From the NCBI GenBank assembly GCA_033557465.1, contig CM066043.1:76042662-76106661 (forward strand): a DNA stretch of 64,000 nt, written 5' to 3'. Positions 53,201 to 63,440 of the stretch are shown here, in pieces. The notes beneath the pieces are model-generated. The model was not told the origin of the DNA and made no database searches. It was given only the letters and a program-made list of their open reading frames with translations. Made by a program: the position numbers and the translations under genes. Source of the DNA: Ichthyophis bannanicus (taxonomy: Eukaryota > Chordata > Amphibia > Gymnophiona > Ichthyophiidae). The first letter of the stretch is position 1. Every line of letters starts with the position of its first letter.

Positions 53201-54277
53201 TGCGAAGCAAAAAAAACAAACATTAGGAATTACCAATAAAAAGGAAAAATGGAAATCCCCCAAATCGCAGCATGCGCCAAGTCTACAATAATTATGGGGA
53301 AGAAAAAGAGAAGAGAAAAAAAAACAAAAACAAGACCCCCACAGCCACATAAATCTGCGCCAGACACATATTTACGGTAACAACGCCAACCAGATAAGAA
53401 CCTTGTCATCCTAAGATGGAATAATTCTTCCATACTTTTAAACAACTGCTACCAGCCAGGCTAAGGTGCTCTTGAGTAATTTTCAAAAATATAAAATGGC
53501 ATCTCAAAGTACATTTTTACTGTCAGCGTGAGTTATGCAACACACATCAGATGTTCACATTGCTGTACAAAGACAGAGAGGATAGTTTTCAAAGCCATTT
53601 CCCAGTGCCGTAAGTTCTTCCCAAGCAGCCCCGTTTCAGAGTGGAAGCATGTAATTTCACTTTCAAAAGTAGTGCAAAGTCTGCCTACGGATTTAAACAA
53701 TACAGTTAGTCTTAAAATTATCCTCCCAAAGGCAGACCCTACTCTATAGGAGAGGAACAGAACAAAAAACAGATAAGAGTACTGGAGTTAAGACAGCAAG
53801 GATATGACTGAAGATGAAAGGTGGGTGGGATTCATTTAATAGGGGCAGCTTTAAGTGAGCAAAACTGGAGAGTTACTACTTAATCTAATTGCTGAAGCAG
53901 ATGGCAGGCAAAGTTTATTTTTAAATTGTGACAGCTACAAGGGGAAACTTAACTCCCTTTGCTCAGCAGCACCCAAACAGATCAAATGAACAATCAGCCA
54001 GATCCTTTAGCATGTGTGTGTGTGTGTGTCTGTGTGGGAGAGAAGAGAAAAGAGGAGAGTGAATTGCTTCAACTGCCTGAGGAACATTTTTAGGCTACTT
54101 TATTCTCTGGAACCCCCACAGCTCGATATGGCCTATTTTGAAACTAAGTCTTTTTAATATTTTTCCTCATGCCAAATTCGATCCCATCCCATTAAATTTT
54201 CAGCTATTTTGCTCTAAGGCACACAGTCAGTCTCAAGCCTTTAAGTGTAATTTCTTTCCAACTTTCCATTTGACCAG
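53201..54277. other. intron, nothing recognised
   Basis: AT-rich intron between the LINE tail and DIRS copy E, with a short (GT)n at about 54,013-54,029. The ORFs have no recognisable motif. Confidence 0.45.
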
Positions 54278-54475
54278 AAAGAGTAGTTACTCACCTGTAA
54301 TAGGTGTTCTCCAGGAGCAGCAGGAATCAGTCCTCACATATGGGTGTCATCGGCGCCGATGAAGCCCCAGTGGAGCATTTCCCCAGCTTTCTATGAAAGC
54401 CTTTGGGAATGCAGGCACACATGTGCAGTTCCCTTCCCGCCTAAAGGTGCCATCTTACCTCAGTCAAATGACATA
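54278..54475. repeat. DIRS copy E left inverted terminal repeat
   Basis: From AAAGAGTAGTTACTCACC through CATCGGCGCCGATGAAGCCC to CATCTTACCTCAGTC, inverted partner of 59,891-60,053. It has CACCTGTAATAGGTG, a one-base variant of the terminal near-palindrome of the other copies. Confidence 0.92.
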
Positions 54476-54546
54476 GCTAAGAACAGCACACAAAAATGAA
54501 AAATAAACTATGTACAACTGCAACTCCCAGGGGAGGAGGGAGGGTT

Positions 54547-54644
54547 GTGAGGACTGATTCCTGCTGCTCCTGGAGAACACCTGTTACAGGTGAGTAACTA
54601 CTCTTTCTCCAGGACCAAGCAGGAAGTCAGTCCTCACATATGGG
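54547..54644. repeat. DIRS copy E internal complementary region
   Basis: GTGAGGACTGATTCCTGCTG to GAGTAACTACTCTTTC complements the left end. TTTCTCCAGGACCAAGCAGG to CCTCACATATGGG complements the right end. The junction CTCTTTCTCC shows that both termini share AAAG. Confidence 0.92.
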
Positions 54645-54773
54645 TGACTCCCTAGCTCTGGGCTACCGAGGAACCCAGGCTGAACAAGAGAACTCCCTTC
54701 TAGTCTCAGCAGCAAAGAAAGTCTTTTCAAGGACACAGCCTCCACCGGTAGCCCAACAGAGGGCAGGAGTTGC

Positions 54774-55900
54774 CTAAACCTCAAAGAGATTCCGGAGTAC
54801 TGCCTGGCCAAAAGCACTGTCCCTACAGGACTCCCTCTCCAGTCAGTAATGGGCCGCAAAAGTCTGGCTTGAAGACCAAGTTGCAGCCCTGCAGATGTCT
54901 ACCAAGGGCACAGAGTGGAGATGAGCCACTGAGGCAGCCATTGCCCTGACACGATGGGCCGTGACCTACCCTGCAAAGGAAGGTCAGCCGCCTTGTAAGC
55001 CCAGGTGATACAGTCAGCCACCCAGATGGACAAGGTACTCTTGGACACAGCTAACTCCAACTTATTGGGGTCAAAAGATACAAAGAGCTGAGTAGCCCTT
55101 CTATGCCCCTGCGTACGGTCAAAGTAGAAGGATAAGGCCCTCCTACAGTCCAGGGTATGCAGGACTGTTTCAGCCTGGCTAGCAAGAGGCCTAGGGAAGA
55201 ATGTTGGAAGAACCACCTCCTGATTGAGGTGGAAAGAGGAGACAACCTTAGGGAGGAACTTTGGATGAGTCCTGAGGACTACCCTGTTCCCGTAAATCCT
55301 GGTGTAAGGCCTGTCAGAGACCAGGGCTTGAAGCTCACTTACTCGCCTAGCCGAGGTAAGGGCTATTGGGAAGAGTGCCTTCCAGGAGAGGAAGCGTAGT
55401 GGACAAGTAGCCATCGGCTCAAAAGGTGGGCGAGTCAGCTGCTGCAAGACCACATTCAGCTCCCACTCAGGGACAGGAGGACGGATGGGAGGCTTGAGCA
55501 AAAGCAAGCCCCTGAGAAAGCGGGTCACCAAAGGGTGACCAGAGAGAGACTGCCCCTCTACCAATGAGTGGTGAGCTGCTATAGCTGAGAGGTGGTCCCA
55601 AACAGAATTGGTTTTAAGACCTTGATTTGACAAGTGCAGTAAGTACTGAAGGACTACTGGCACAGTACAGGAGAAAGGATCTTCTGTACGCAGCTGACAC
55701 CACACAGAAAACCTCTTTCATTTGAGAGCATAGGTTTTCCTAGTGGACTGTTTTCTAGAGGCTAGGACAACCTCCTCAACCTCCTGAGGCAGGCCCCAGG
55801 GAGCCAAGACTACCCTTGCAGCCTCCAGGCCATCAAATTGAGAGACTTGAGATTGGGGTGCAGAAGAGATCCCTGGTCTTGTGTGAGAAGGTCGGGTTGC
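54774..55900 (-). pseudogene. DIRS tyrosine recombinase (ORF3), copy E, frameshifted
   Basis: It overlaps the ORF2 end. VSQFDGLEAARVVLAPWGLP and ASRKQSTRKTYALK lead, after a frame change near 55,715, into QYLLHLSNQGLKTNSVWDHL and SARRVSELQALVSDRPY (box I Arg intact). A second frame change near 54,975 moves box II to another frame. The end GQAVLRNLFEV with its stop is at 54,774. The nucleophile region lies at about 54,830-54,870 and is readable only after the frame change. Confidence 0.85.
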
Positions 55901-57760
55901 AACCCCAGAGGTAGTGGAGGATCCACCGCCAGTTGAAGCAGAAGAGGAAACCAAGGCTGTCTCGGCCATCTGGGAGCTACCAGCAGGACCGAAACTTTGT
56001 CCTGAAGAATCCTGAGCAGAGTTCGGGCCACCAAGGGCGTGGGAGGAAACGCATAGAGGAGGCCCTGAGACCAAGATATCAGAAAAGCATCCGGTGTTAT
56101 CCGCAGAGGATGTGGTTGCCTGGAGCAGAACTTTGGCAGTTGCTTGTTCAATGGGCTGGCAAAAAGATCCATCAAAGGAAGACCCCATTTGAGAAAGATC
56201 TTCTGAACTACCGAAGGATGCAGCTGCCACTCGTGGGGCTGCAGAATCCTGCTCAACCTGTCTGTCAGGTAGTTGTCCTGGCCTGGAAGGTACACAGCCT
56301 TGAGAAGCATGTTGTGCTTGAGGGAAAAAGAACAAAGGTCCTGAGCCTCTCGACAAAGGATCCTGGACCCAGTTCCGCCCTGTTTGTTCACATAAAACAT
56401 GGCAACCTGGTTGTCTGTCTGAATCAGGACAGATTGATGAGCCAGGGTAGGTGTGAAAGCTTTGAGTGCTAATCGAATAGCTCTGAGTTTGAGGAGATTG
56501 ATCTGCTGTGCAGCTTCCCAGGGAGACCAGAGGCCCTGGGTGCACTTGCCCAGATAATGAGCTCCCCATCCTTGCAGGGAGGCATCTGTTGTCAGCACTA
56601 CTGTGTACCCTGGAATCTGAAAAGACACCCCTTTCAGTAGATTGGGTGGGTGCAGCCACCAATTGAGGGAGTGCAGAAATGGTCTGGACACCCTTATCCT
56701 GTCTCGGAGGCTGCCTGTGGCCTGTGACCACCGAGTCCAAAGGCACCACTGTGCAGACCTCATATGGAGCCTGGCATTGGGGGTCACATGTACTGTCGAA
56801 GCCATGTGGCCCAGAAGCCTCAGGCAGAGTCTGGCGGAGACCAGGGAGCTGCTGAGAAACTGACTTGCCAAGGCCATCAACCTTTGGGCTCTGTTTTCTG
56901 GCAAGAATGCCTTTGCCAGGAGAGAGTCCAACCTTGCCCCTATGAACTCCAAGTTCTGGGAAGGGAGCAAAGTGGACTTTGCGAAGTTTATGACAAAACC
57001 CAGGCGTTGTAGAAGAGCAATGGTCCTGAGGGTGGCTTGATTGGCCTCCTGACCTGTCTGACCCCTGATGAGCCAGTCGTCCAGATAGGGGAAGATAAAG
57101 ATGCCCTGATTTCTCAGGTAGACCGCCACCACTGCTAGGCACTTTGTGAAGACTCTGGGGGCGAAGGTGAGGCCGAAAGGCAGCACTCTGTACTGACAAT
57201 GGTTTCCTCCCACGATGAACCTCAGGTACTTTATGTGGTCTGGATGAATTAGGATGTGAGTGTACGCATCCTTAGATCTAAGGAGCATAGCCAATCTCCC
57301 TGTTGTAGGCAGGGCAGAAGGGTTCCAAGAGTAAGCATCTTGAACTTTTCTTTCACTAGGAACTTGTTGAGGTTCCTGAGGTCCAGAATGGGATGAAGGC
57401 CACCGGTCCTTTTGGGCACCAGGAAATACCTGGAGTAGAATCCGTGACCTTGCAAGTGGGGAGGCACAGGCTCCACCGCCCTGTCCACCAACAGACCCTG
57501 AAGCTCCTGACGGAGAAGGTCTGTGTGCAGAGGAGGCATTGGAGGCTCCCCTGGAAAGTATGGGGGTGGCAGATGGTGGAAATGGAGGGCATAGCCCTTG
57601 TGGACTATCTCCAGCACCCAACTGTCCCCGGTGATAAGGGGCCACTGGTGGGCAAAGAGGGCGAGATGACCTCCTGTGCAGGGTTGGGAGAGCAGTGGAG
57701 GAGAGGCTATGTTCAAGGAGTCAAAAGCCCCCCCTGCTGAGTGGTAGCAGGGGCCTGAGG
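55810..57760 (-). pseudogene. DIRS ORF2: RT, RNase H and methyltransferase-like domains, copy E
   Basis: The start is in LVDRAVEPVPPHLQGHGFYS, RYFLVPKRTGGLHPILDLRN and LNKFLVKEKFKMLTLGTLLP. A one-base loss near 57,273 (SLDLRMRT where SLDLKDAYT is expected) splits RT. From there 55,810-57,2xx is one open frame: VFTKCLAVVAVYLRNQGIFI, FPYLDDWLIRGQTG (active site intact), LTTDASLQGWGAHYLGKCTQ, INLLKLRAIRLAL, TDNQVAMFYVNKQGGTGS, MDLFASPLNKQLPKFCSRQP and VAPRWPRQPWFPLLLQL. In RNase H the Glu of NLLELRAI is Lys. A stop follows LMAWRLQG. Confidence 0.9.
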
Positions 57761-59615
57761 CTTGGGGGTCCTCTGCCTATGGGGCCCATTACCCTGCCTC
57801 TTGGCTTGCTGACCCTGGGGGGCAGCTTGGGCAGCCTGATACTGTGGGTACTGTTTGTAGGCAGTGCCCTTCCTCGGGTAAAAGGGCTTTTTACCCGAGC
57901 CCTTCTTTTTATGAGAAGGGGCAGAGGTCTTCGACAGCCTTGTCTGAGTGAGGTGCTCGGTCTCGAGCTGAGCAGCCTTCTCGGCTTGCCAAAAAGGATT
58001 TCACCTCGGCAAGGGACATCGACCAACTTGTCCTGAACCCATGGCTCGAGGTACGATGACTGCAGCCATGCCTGGCGTCGAGCCGCGATGCCGGCTGCCG
58101 CAACTCGGGCCGAAGCCTCGAAACCATCGTAGGTGGCACAGGACATGAACTTCGAGCAGTCCCGAATCCCCGAGGACAAGGTCTTTAATCTCTGCAAGGG
58201 TTCCCCGGAGAGACCAGCAGAGAACCCGGCCAACTCCTTGGCCAGATCCCGCAAGTACATGCCCATGTACAGCTGGTAAGACTGGACACGGCAAGCAAGC
58301 ATCGAGCCCTGAAAGCACTTTCTACCGACGCCATCGAGGTTTCGGGCCTCCCTGCCAGGAGGCACCACGGAGTGCATCTTCTGACTCTTCAGACAATGCA
58401 TGGCCGATTCCACAACCATGGAATGGTGTGGTAGCTGTGCCTTCTGAAAACCAGGGCTCTTCCGGAGCTGATAGATGGAATCGACTCACTTGCTAAGAAC
58501 CGTCGCTAAGGCCGGTGCCTCCCACATACGGAAGAGGAGCCGTTCCAGCATCGGAGGAACCGGGACAGTTAAGGCCTCCTTTGGAGGAGAGTCATACTGC
58601 AGCGCCTCGAGCTCTTCAGCTCGAGGCTCTTCCTCGGGATCCGCCGGAATAGCCAAGACAGTGGCCATATCCCAGACGAATTCCGAGAACCGGGTGTCCT
58701 CGGGGGGGGGGGGGGGGACCAACTCCGGGGCTCAGACTGTGGTGAGTCCGAAGGGACGCACCGAGTCTTAAAGGTATCAGGAGACTCCTCGTCCTCCAAG
58801 CCGACTCGTCCGAGGAAGAGTCGGGGTCCGACCCCGTGGGGCCCTGGAGCACCGGCGTCGACGCCCTCGGTCCCGAACGGGAGGTCGAGGGAGACCGCGA
58901 CTGAGGTCGACTCAGAGCCACGATGGACTCGAGTATCGGCTCGGTCTCCGGGGTCGACTTCGACGTCGATGTCCCGGTGGTCGGGGCAGATGCGCCAGAC
59001 AGGCTAGCCATCAGTGCCCGCTGCTGCTCCATGAAGGCAGAAATTCTGCTCTCCAAGGCTGTCATCCTGACACTCAGCTCGGGAGACGCAGCAGCAACCG
59101 ACTCGGGCCCCGGCGGCGCCAGGCCCGACGTCGGCTCCCTGGGAGGAGAGTCTACGAGGACTACGGGGCTTACATGTCCAGCAGACTCCAGCTCCACACG
59201 AGGAACTCTGGCAGGCTTCTCCGGTTCCACAGGCCCGGGGCGACGGTTGGGGGTCTTAGACCTGGCCCTCGAGGAGCCAGGGACCTCTTCCGACGATGCC
59301 CTCGCGAGACGTTTCTTCCTCTTGCGTTCCCGGTCAGGGACCCCCTGTCTGAGGAGCTTCGACGGCGCTTGGGATCAGAATCCGAGATGTCGAGGCCTCA
59401 GACGAGGTCCGGGCCCGGCCGGAGGCTGAGTCTGAGAAAAGCCTTTCCTTTTGCTGCTGGCGACTTCGAAGTGCCTTGGAAGACATTTTTCCACAGGCCC
59501 CGCACGACTTAGGATCGTGGTCGGGGCCGAGGCACCGAAGGCAGCAGTCGTGTGTGTCGGTGAGAGACATTAGTTTCTTACACCGATCACACTTCTTAAA
59601 ACCACTGGAAGCCAT
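57721..59615 (-). pseudogene. DIRS ORF1 (gag-like), copy E, broken
   Basis: The start is ATG 59,615: MASSGFKKCDRCKKLMSLTD, THDCCLRCLGPDHDPKSC. It has the same C-x2-C...H-x2-C-x2-C-x4-H-x4-C module as copy C, although much of the rest has diverged. Then come a Ser/Arg-rich segment, a Pro-rich segment with a run of 16 G on the plus strand (58,702-58,717) and the conserved block VVESAMHCLKSQKMHSVVPP. SCATYDGFEASARVAAAGIA and a basic tail follow, ending at 57,721. Frameshifts occur near 59,335, 58,800, 58,690, 58,480 and 57,980. Confidence 0.8.
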
Positions 59616-59650
59616 CGGGGAAAAAAAAAAAAAAAAAAAAAAAAGAGTCC
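59615..59650. repeat. A-run in the leader of copy E ORF1
   Basis: A run of about 24 A (59,621-59,644) lies directly before the ORF1 start on the minus strand (a poly-T leader). A second A-run is at about 59,810-59,822. These are local expansions within the 5' leader; copy C has a shorter poly-T run at the matching place (42,264-42,273). Confidence 0.7.
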
Positions 59651-59890
59651 CCGCGAGGTCAAAAGACCGGCCTTCCAGGGAAAAAGAGAAAAAAAGAGCA
59701 CGAACGCCAGCCACAAAGGGCAAAAACCAAAAAAGAAGAATCGGGCTCGATACCGGTGTACCGAACCCGGCGAGAGGGGAACCGGTGTCGAACTGGTAGA
59801 AAAAGAGCAAAAAAAAAAAAAAATCGCTGAAAATCTACTTTTAACCAGGAAAACTGGACACACGTCCGGTGGGCTTCATGGAAAAAAAGA

Positions 59891-60053
59891 GACTGAGGTA
59901 AGATGGCACCTTTAGGCGGGAAGGGAACTGCGCATGCGTGCCTGCATTCCCAAAGGCTTTCATAGAAAGCTGGGGAAATGCTCCGCTGGGGCTTCATCGG
60001 CGCCGATGACACCCATATGTGAGGACTGACTTCCTGCTTGGTCCTGGAGAAAG
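59891..60053. repeat. DIRS copy E right inverted terminal repeat
   Basis: GACTGAGGTAAGATGGCACC to GGTCCTGGAGAAAG, inverted partner of 54,278-54,475, including GGGCTTCATCGGCGCCGATG. Confidence 0.92.
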
Positions 60054-61430
60054 AAAAAATACATAGGGTCTGATCCAGGAAGGCGAATAGCAGGGCTGGA
60101 TGTCCTGATGGGACGTCCTGCCCCGCTATCTGCCCTTGAACCTATTCCACCTCCCAGCTCCGCAGCACGTACAGAGTCTCTGTGTGTGCTGTGGGGGATG
60201 GGAGTGGCATAGGGCGGAGAATGGGCTGGATCGACTCCCAGATGTACAGGGCAGATTCCGGCAACAGCCCTGTATGTCTGGGGATCACAAGGGGGATGCC
60301 CTGCTTATTCCACCTCTGAAGCGCAGGCCCCCCCCCCTTGAAAAGCAGGCAGCAAAAGGTGGGTCCCCGCCACCCGATCCAGGCCCAAGCTGCCCAGCCA
60401 AGGGCCAGGTGGCTGGGTTATTGGGGGGGGGGGGGGGTTCGGCACCGCAATGGGCACATCGACATGTGGAGTGGATGTCCCCGCAGGTATGCAGGGGCAC
60501 CCTGGGCCATCTCAAGGCCTGATCCTGCACCTGCGGGAAAGTCTGGCTCCTGTCATGCGGAATCGGGTCCTAAGGGGCCCGTCCTGCTTAGGAGTGCCCG
60601 GACATGCCCCTACTGGGATTGGACTCATAGCGCTTTATGGAGGTTAAAATAAAACACTATATTTTACATTTAAGTCTTGACAAAAAATGAAAAAAGCAAT
60701 ATTTGATGTAGCTGACACCCACACAACCACCAAGTCTCCTGCACTGAGTATGAAACTTCCATTCCCTTGCAACATGGGAGACTTAGGAGCCAACCACCCA
60801 GTTTCTTTTCTACCAGCACATGCCCACTAGCAACAATCTCCTAGTGGCTGTGGGATTTGAACAGGCAGAATGCATCAGCCACTAGATTTGAAGCTGTTCA
60901 GTCTTAGCACTGGCAGACAAGTGCTGCAGAGGGGATGAAGTGGGGGCAGGGTATAAGCTGGGTTGGGGGATTACACAACCTTACTACTGTGGTTTCAAGA
61001 CTATGGTTCACTATCCAATCACAGCTCATGCTCTGATCTACTTGCCTGGACTTATATGGCACACTTGTTACAAAATGCATGAGAAACATAAGGAAGGACA
61101 TAGAGCAAACTACTCAGCTGAAAGCTGCTTTTTTATGGCATCCATATTGCCTCCCATTATTTTTCTTTGAATTAAAATTACTTGCTCCTGCCCGGCAGCC
61201 AGAGAAGCACCTGAGCTGCCAAGTTGAAGTTTCATGATAAGAGTTGTATGCATGCTTTCGCTGTCTTTATCTTTTTTTTTTTCCAAGGAAAAGTCGGACA
61301 AAATTGGTAGTGAACATTTGCATATGGTTAAGACTACTAATCAATGCCAGGGTAGTTTTCAAACTGCTCCATGTAATCATAATCTTCTCTGATCTTGCAA
61401 AGACTTCAACTGAACTGTTTCCTTGCAATG
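60054..61430. other. intron, GC-rich then AT-rich
   Basis: The first 600 bases are GC-rich with a C-run (60,330-60,338) and a run of about 15 G (60,423-60,437). The rest is AT-rich. No exon with splice sites matching the missing first SCAMP2 exon was found. No repeat ends are evident. Confidence 0.45.
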
Positions 61431-61637
61431 CAATCTGTGCCTTCGAGTCAATGCCTACTCCTGGTGACCCAGTAGCTCCTGGGTTTTCTTGGCAGTGTGA
61501 CTGGGGGTAGATCGCCAAGTCTTTCTTCCAAGGCAATGGAGGGTTAAGTGACTTGCCTGAGGCCACAAGAAATGCTAGTGGGAATCAAACCCTGCTCTCT
61601 GTTACTAAGCAAGTGTTCTACCCATTAGGCTACTCCA
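61431..61637 (-). repeat. tRNA-derived SINE (copy 4)
   Basis: Reverse orientation. From the right: GGAGTAGCCTAATGGGTAG (A box), GGGTTTGATTCCCACTAGCA (B box), CAGGCAAGTCACTTAACCCT, CTTGGCGATCTACCCCCAGT and CCAGGAGTAGGCATTGACTC. It is the same long form as copies 1 and 3. Confidence 0.85.
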
Positions 61638-61799
61638 AGGATTTCATTTCTTGCACCTTTAAAAAGGGAAAATAATCCACATGGAAAAATGGAAGCAAAA
61701 GCTTCTGCATGAGACATGGCAGGGGTTTTTTTTCCTATTTCCTTTTTTTTTTTAATTAGAGTATATCTAGGCAACGTTCTACTGTACTTCTTGCAGGAA

Positions 61800-61990
61800 A
61801 GCATAGTTACTCACCTGTAACAGGTGATCTCCGGGGACAGCAGGAATTTAGTCTTCACATATGGGTATCGTCGGTACCGACAGAGTCTGCGCGGGAACGC
61901 GCCCCAGCGTCCAATTAGAAAGCTTTTGGGAGCATCCCACAGCACCTGCGTACTGCCTTCCCGCCTTTCCCAACTGCCTCTCTCCAGTTG
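61800..61990. repeat. DIRS copy F left inverted terminal repeat
   Basis: Same as copy C at 31,016-31,205 with few changes (ATCGTCGGTACCGACAGAGT; GCGTCCAATTAGAAAGCTTT). The partner is outside the window. Confidence 0.88.
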
Positions 61991-62075
61991 AGTTTAAAGC
62001 TGAGACAAAGAGAGAGAGAGAGGGAAAGAGAAAGAGATAGACAGAGATATAACTCCTAGGGGAGGTGGGTGGGTT

Positions 62076-62174
62076 GTGAAGACTAAATTCCTGCTGTTCC
62101 CGGAGATCACCTGTTACAAGTGAGTAACTATGCTATCTCCAGGAACAAGCAGGAATGTAGTCTTCACATATGGG
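62076..62174. repeat. DIRS copy F internal complementary region
   Basis: The left half complements the left terminus of F, with one change (TTACAAGTGAG against TTACAGGTGAG). The right half should complement the right terminus that lies beyond the window. Confidence 0.88.
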
Positions 62175-62291
62175 GACTCCCTAGCTTTAGAGGCCAGGGA
62201 GAGACCCCAGAAGTTGTACGTCCCTGTGAAAGGGCTCCACTTCCCCCCATGGATCTCTGGCATCCTACCAGGGATGGTGGGTAGGAGTTGA

Positions 62292-63440
62292 TTAGGTATG
62301 GAACAGGTGTTGGAGAACAGCCTGACCAAACAAGGAATCCCGGCAGGAGTCCTTGTCCAAGCAGTAATGGGCTGTGAAGGTATGAACCGAGGCCCAAGTG
62401 ACTGCTCGACAGATGTCGTCGATAGACACAGAGTGCAGATGAGCCATTGAAGCTGCCATAGCTCTCACATTGTGAGCTGTGACATGGCCCTCCAGAGGAA
62501 GATTCTTACTCTGATAGGCAAAGGAAATACACTGTGCAATCCAGTTGGACAGTGTTTTCTTGGAGACTGGAAGTCCCAAATGAGAAGGATCAAAAGCAAC
62601 AAAGAGTTGAGAGGACTTTCTATGTTGCTGTGTTCTCTGTAAGTAAAAACCTAAAGCTCTTTTACAGTCCAAAGTATGAAGATTCCTTTCTGCATTTGAT
62701 GCATGAGGCCTTGGAAAAACACAGGCACGTAGACTGCTTGCTTAAAATGAAAAGGCGAGACTACCTTTGGCATAGAGTGTGGATGAGTCCTAAGGACTAC
62801 CTTGTCATGATGGAACCTTGTATAAGGAGGATCAGCCACAAGTGCCTGCAACTCACTGATGCGACGTGCTGATGTGATTGCAATGAGAAAGATAACTTTT
62901 CAAGAAAGGAATTTCATTGAGGTAGTAGCTAAGGGTTCAAATGGTGGTTTTATGAGCTGGCCAAGAACTAGGTTGAAGTCCCATGCCACCGGTGGTGGCT
63001 TAATGGGAGGCTTAGTTAGAAGAAGGCCTCTCATAAATCTTGCTATAAGAGGATGGGAGGAAATAGGTTGTCCATTTAACGGCTTGAAAAAAACTGCAAT
63101 AGCACTTAAATGGACTCTTACTGAGTTAGTTTTAAGTCCTGCATTGGATAAATGAAGGAGATACTCCAGTAATGATTCCAGAGTTATCGCAAGGGGGCTA
63201 AGACCCTTCTGCGAGCACCATATGGTAAACCTTTTCCACTTGAAAGCATAAGAACGTCTTGTGGAAGGCTTTCTAGAAGCATAAAGGATATCCTTTACTT
63301 GCTGAAAAAGGTTAAAATCATGAAGATCTAGGCCTTCAGCAACCAAGCCCTGAGATGCAGAGACTGGGGATTGGGATGCCATAACATTCCGTCCTCCTGA
63401 GATAGGAGATCTGGAGCAGACCCTAACTCCAGAGAGGGAG
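62292..63440 (-). pseudogene. DIRS tyrosine recombinase (ORF3), copy F
   Basis: N-terminal part: GLVAEGLDLHDFNLFQQVKD, TRRSYAFKWKRFTIWCSQKG, and QPISSHPLIARFMRGLLLTK. The frame changes near 62,895 and again near 62,660. SARRISELQAL lies in between, with the box I Arg intact. The last piece (62,672-62,292) has TAHNVRAMAASMAHLHSVSI and HTFTAHYCLD with His, Arg and Tyr in place, and the stop is after LFHT. All catalytic residues are preserved, but in three frames. Confidence 0.87.

Larger units (their letters stand above)
54278..60053 (-). mobile_element. DIRS retrotransposon, copy E (divergent family-1 subfamily)
   Basis: A 5.78-kb element: left end AAAGAGTAGTTACTCACC, right end GGTCCTGGAGAAAG. 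ITRs are at 54,278-54,475 and 59,891-60,053, with an ICR at 54,547-54,644. The ITR core palindrome is ATCGGCGCCGAT instead of TCGGTACCGA of copies A, C and F. Genes are on the minus strand in the usual order. It is the only uninterrupted copy besides A, and its ORF2 is the longest open frame in the window. Confidence 0.93.
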
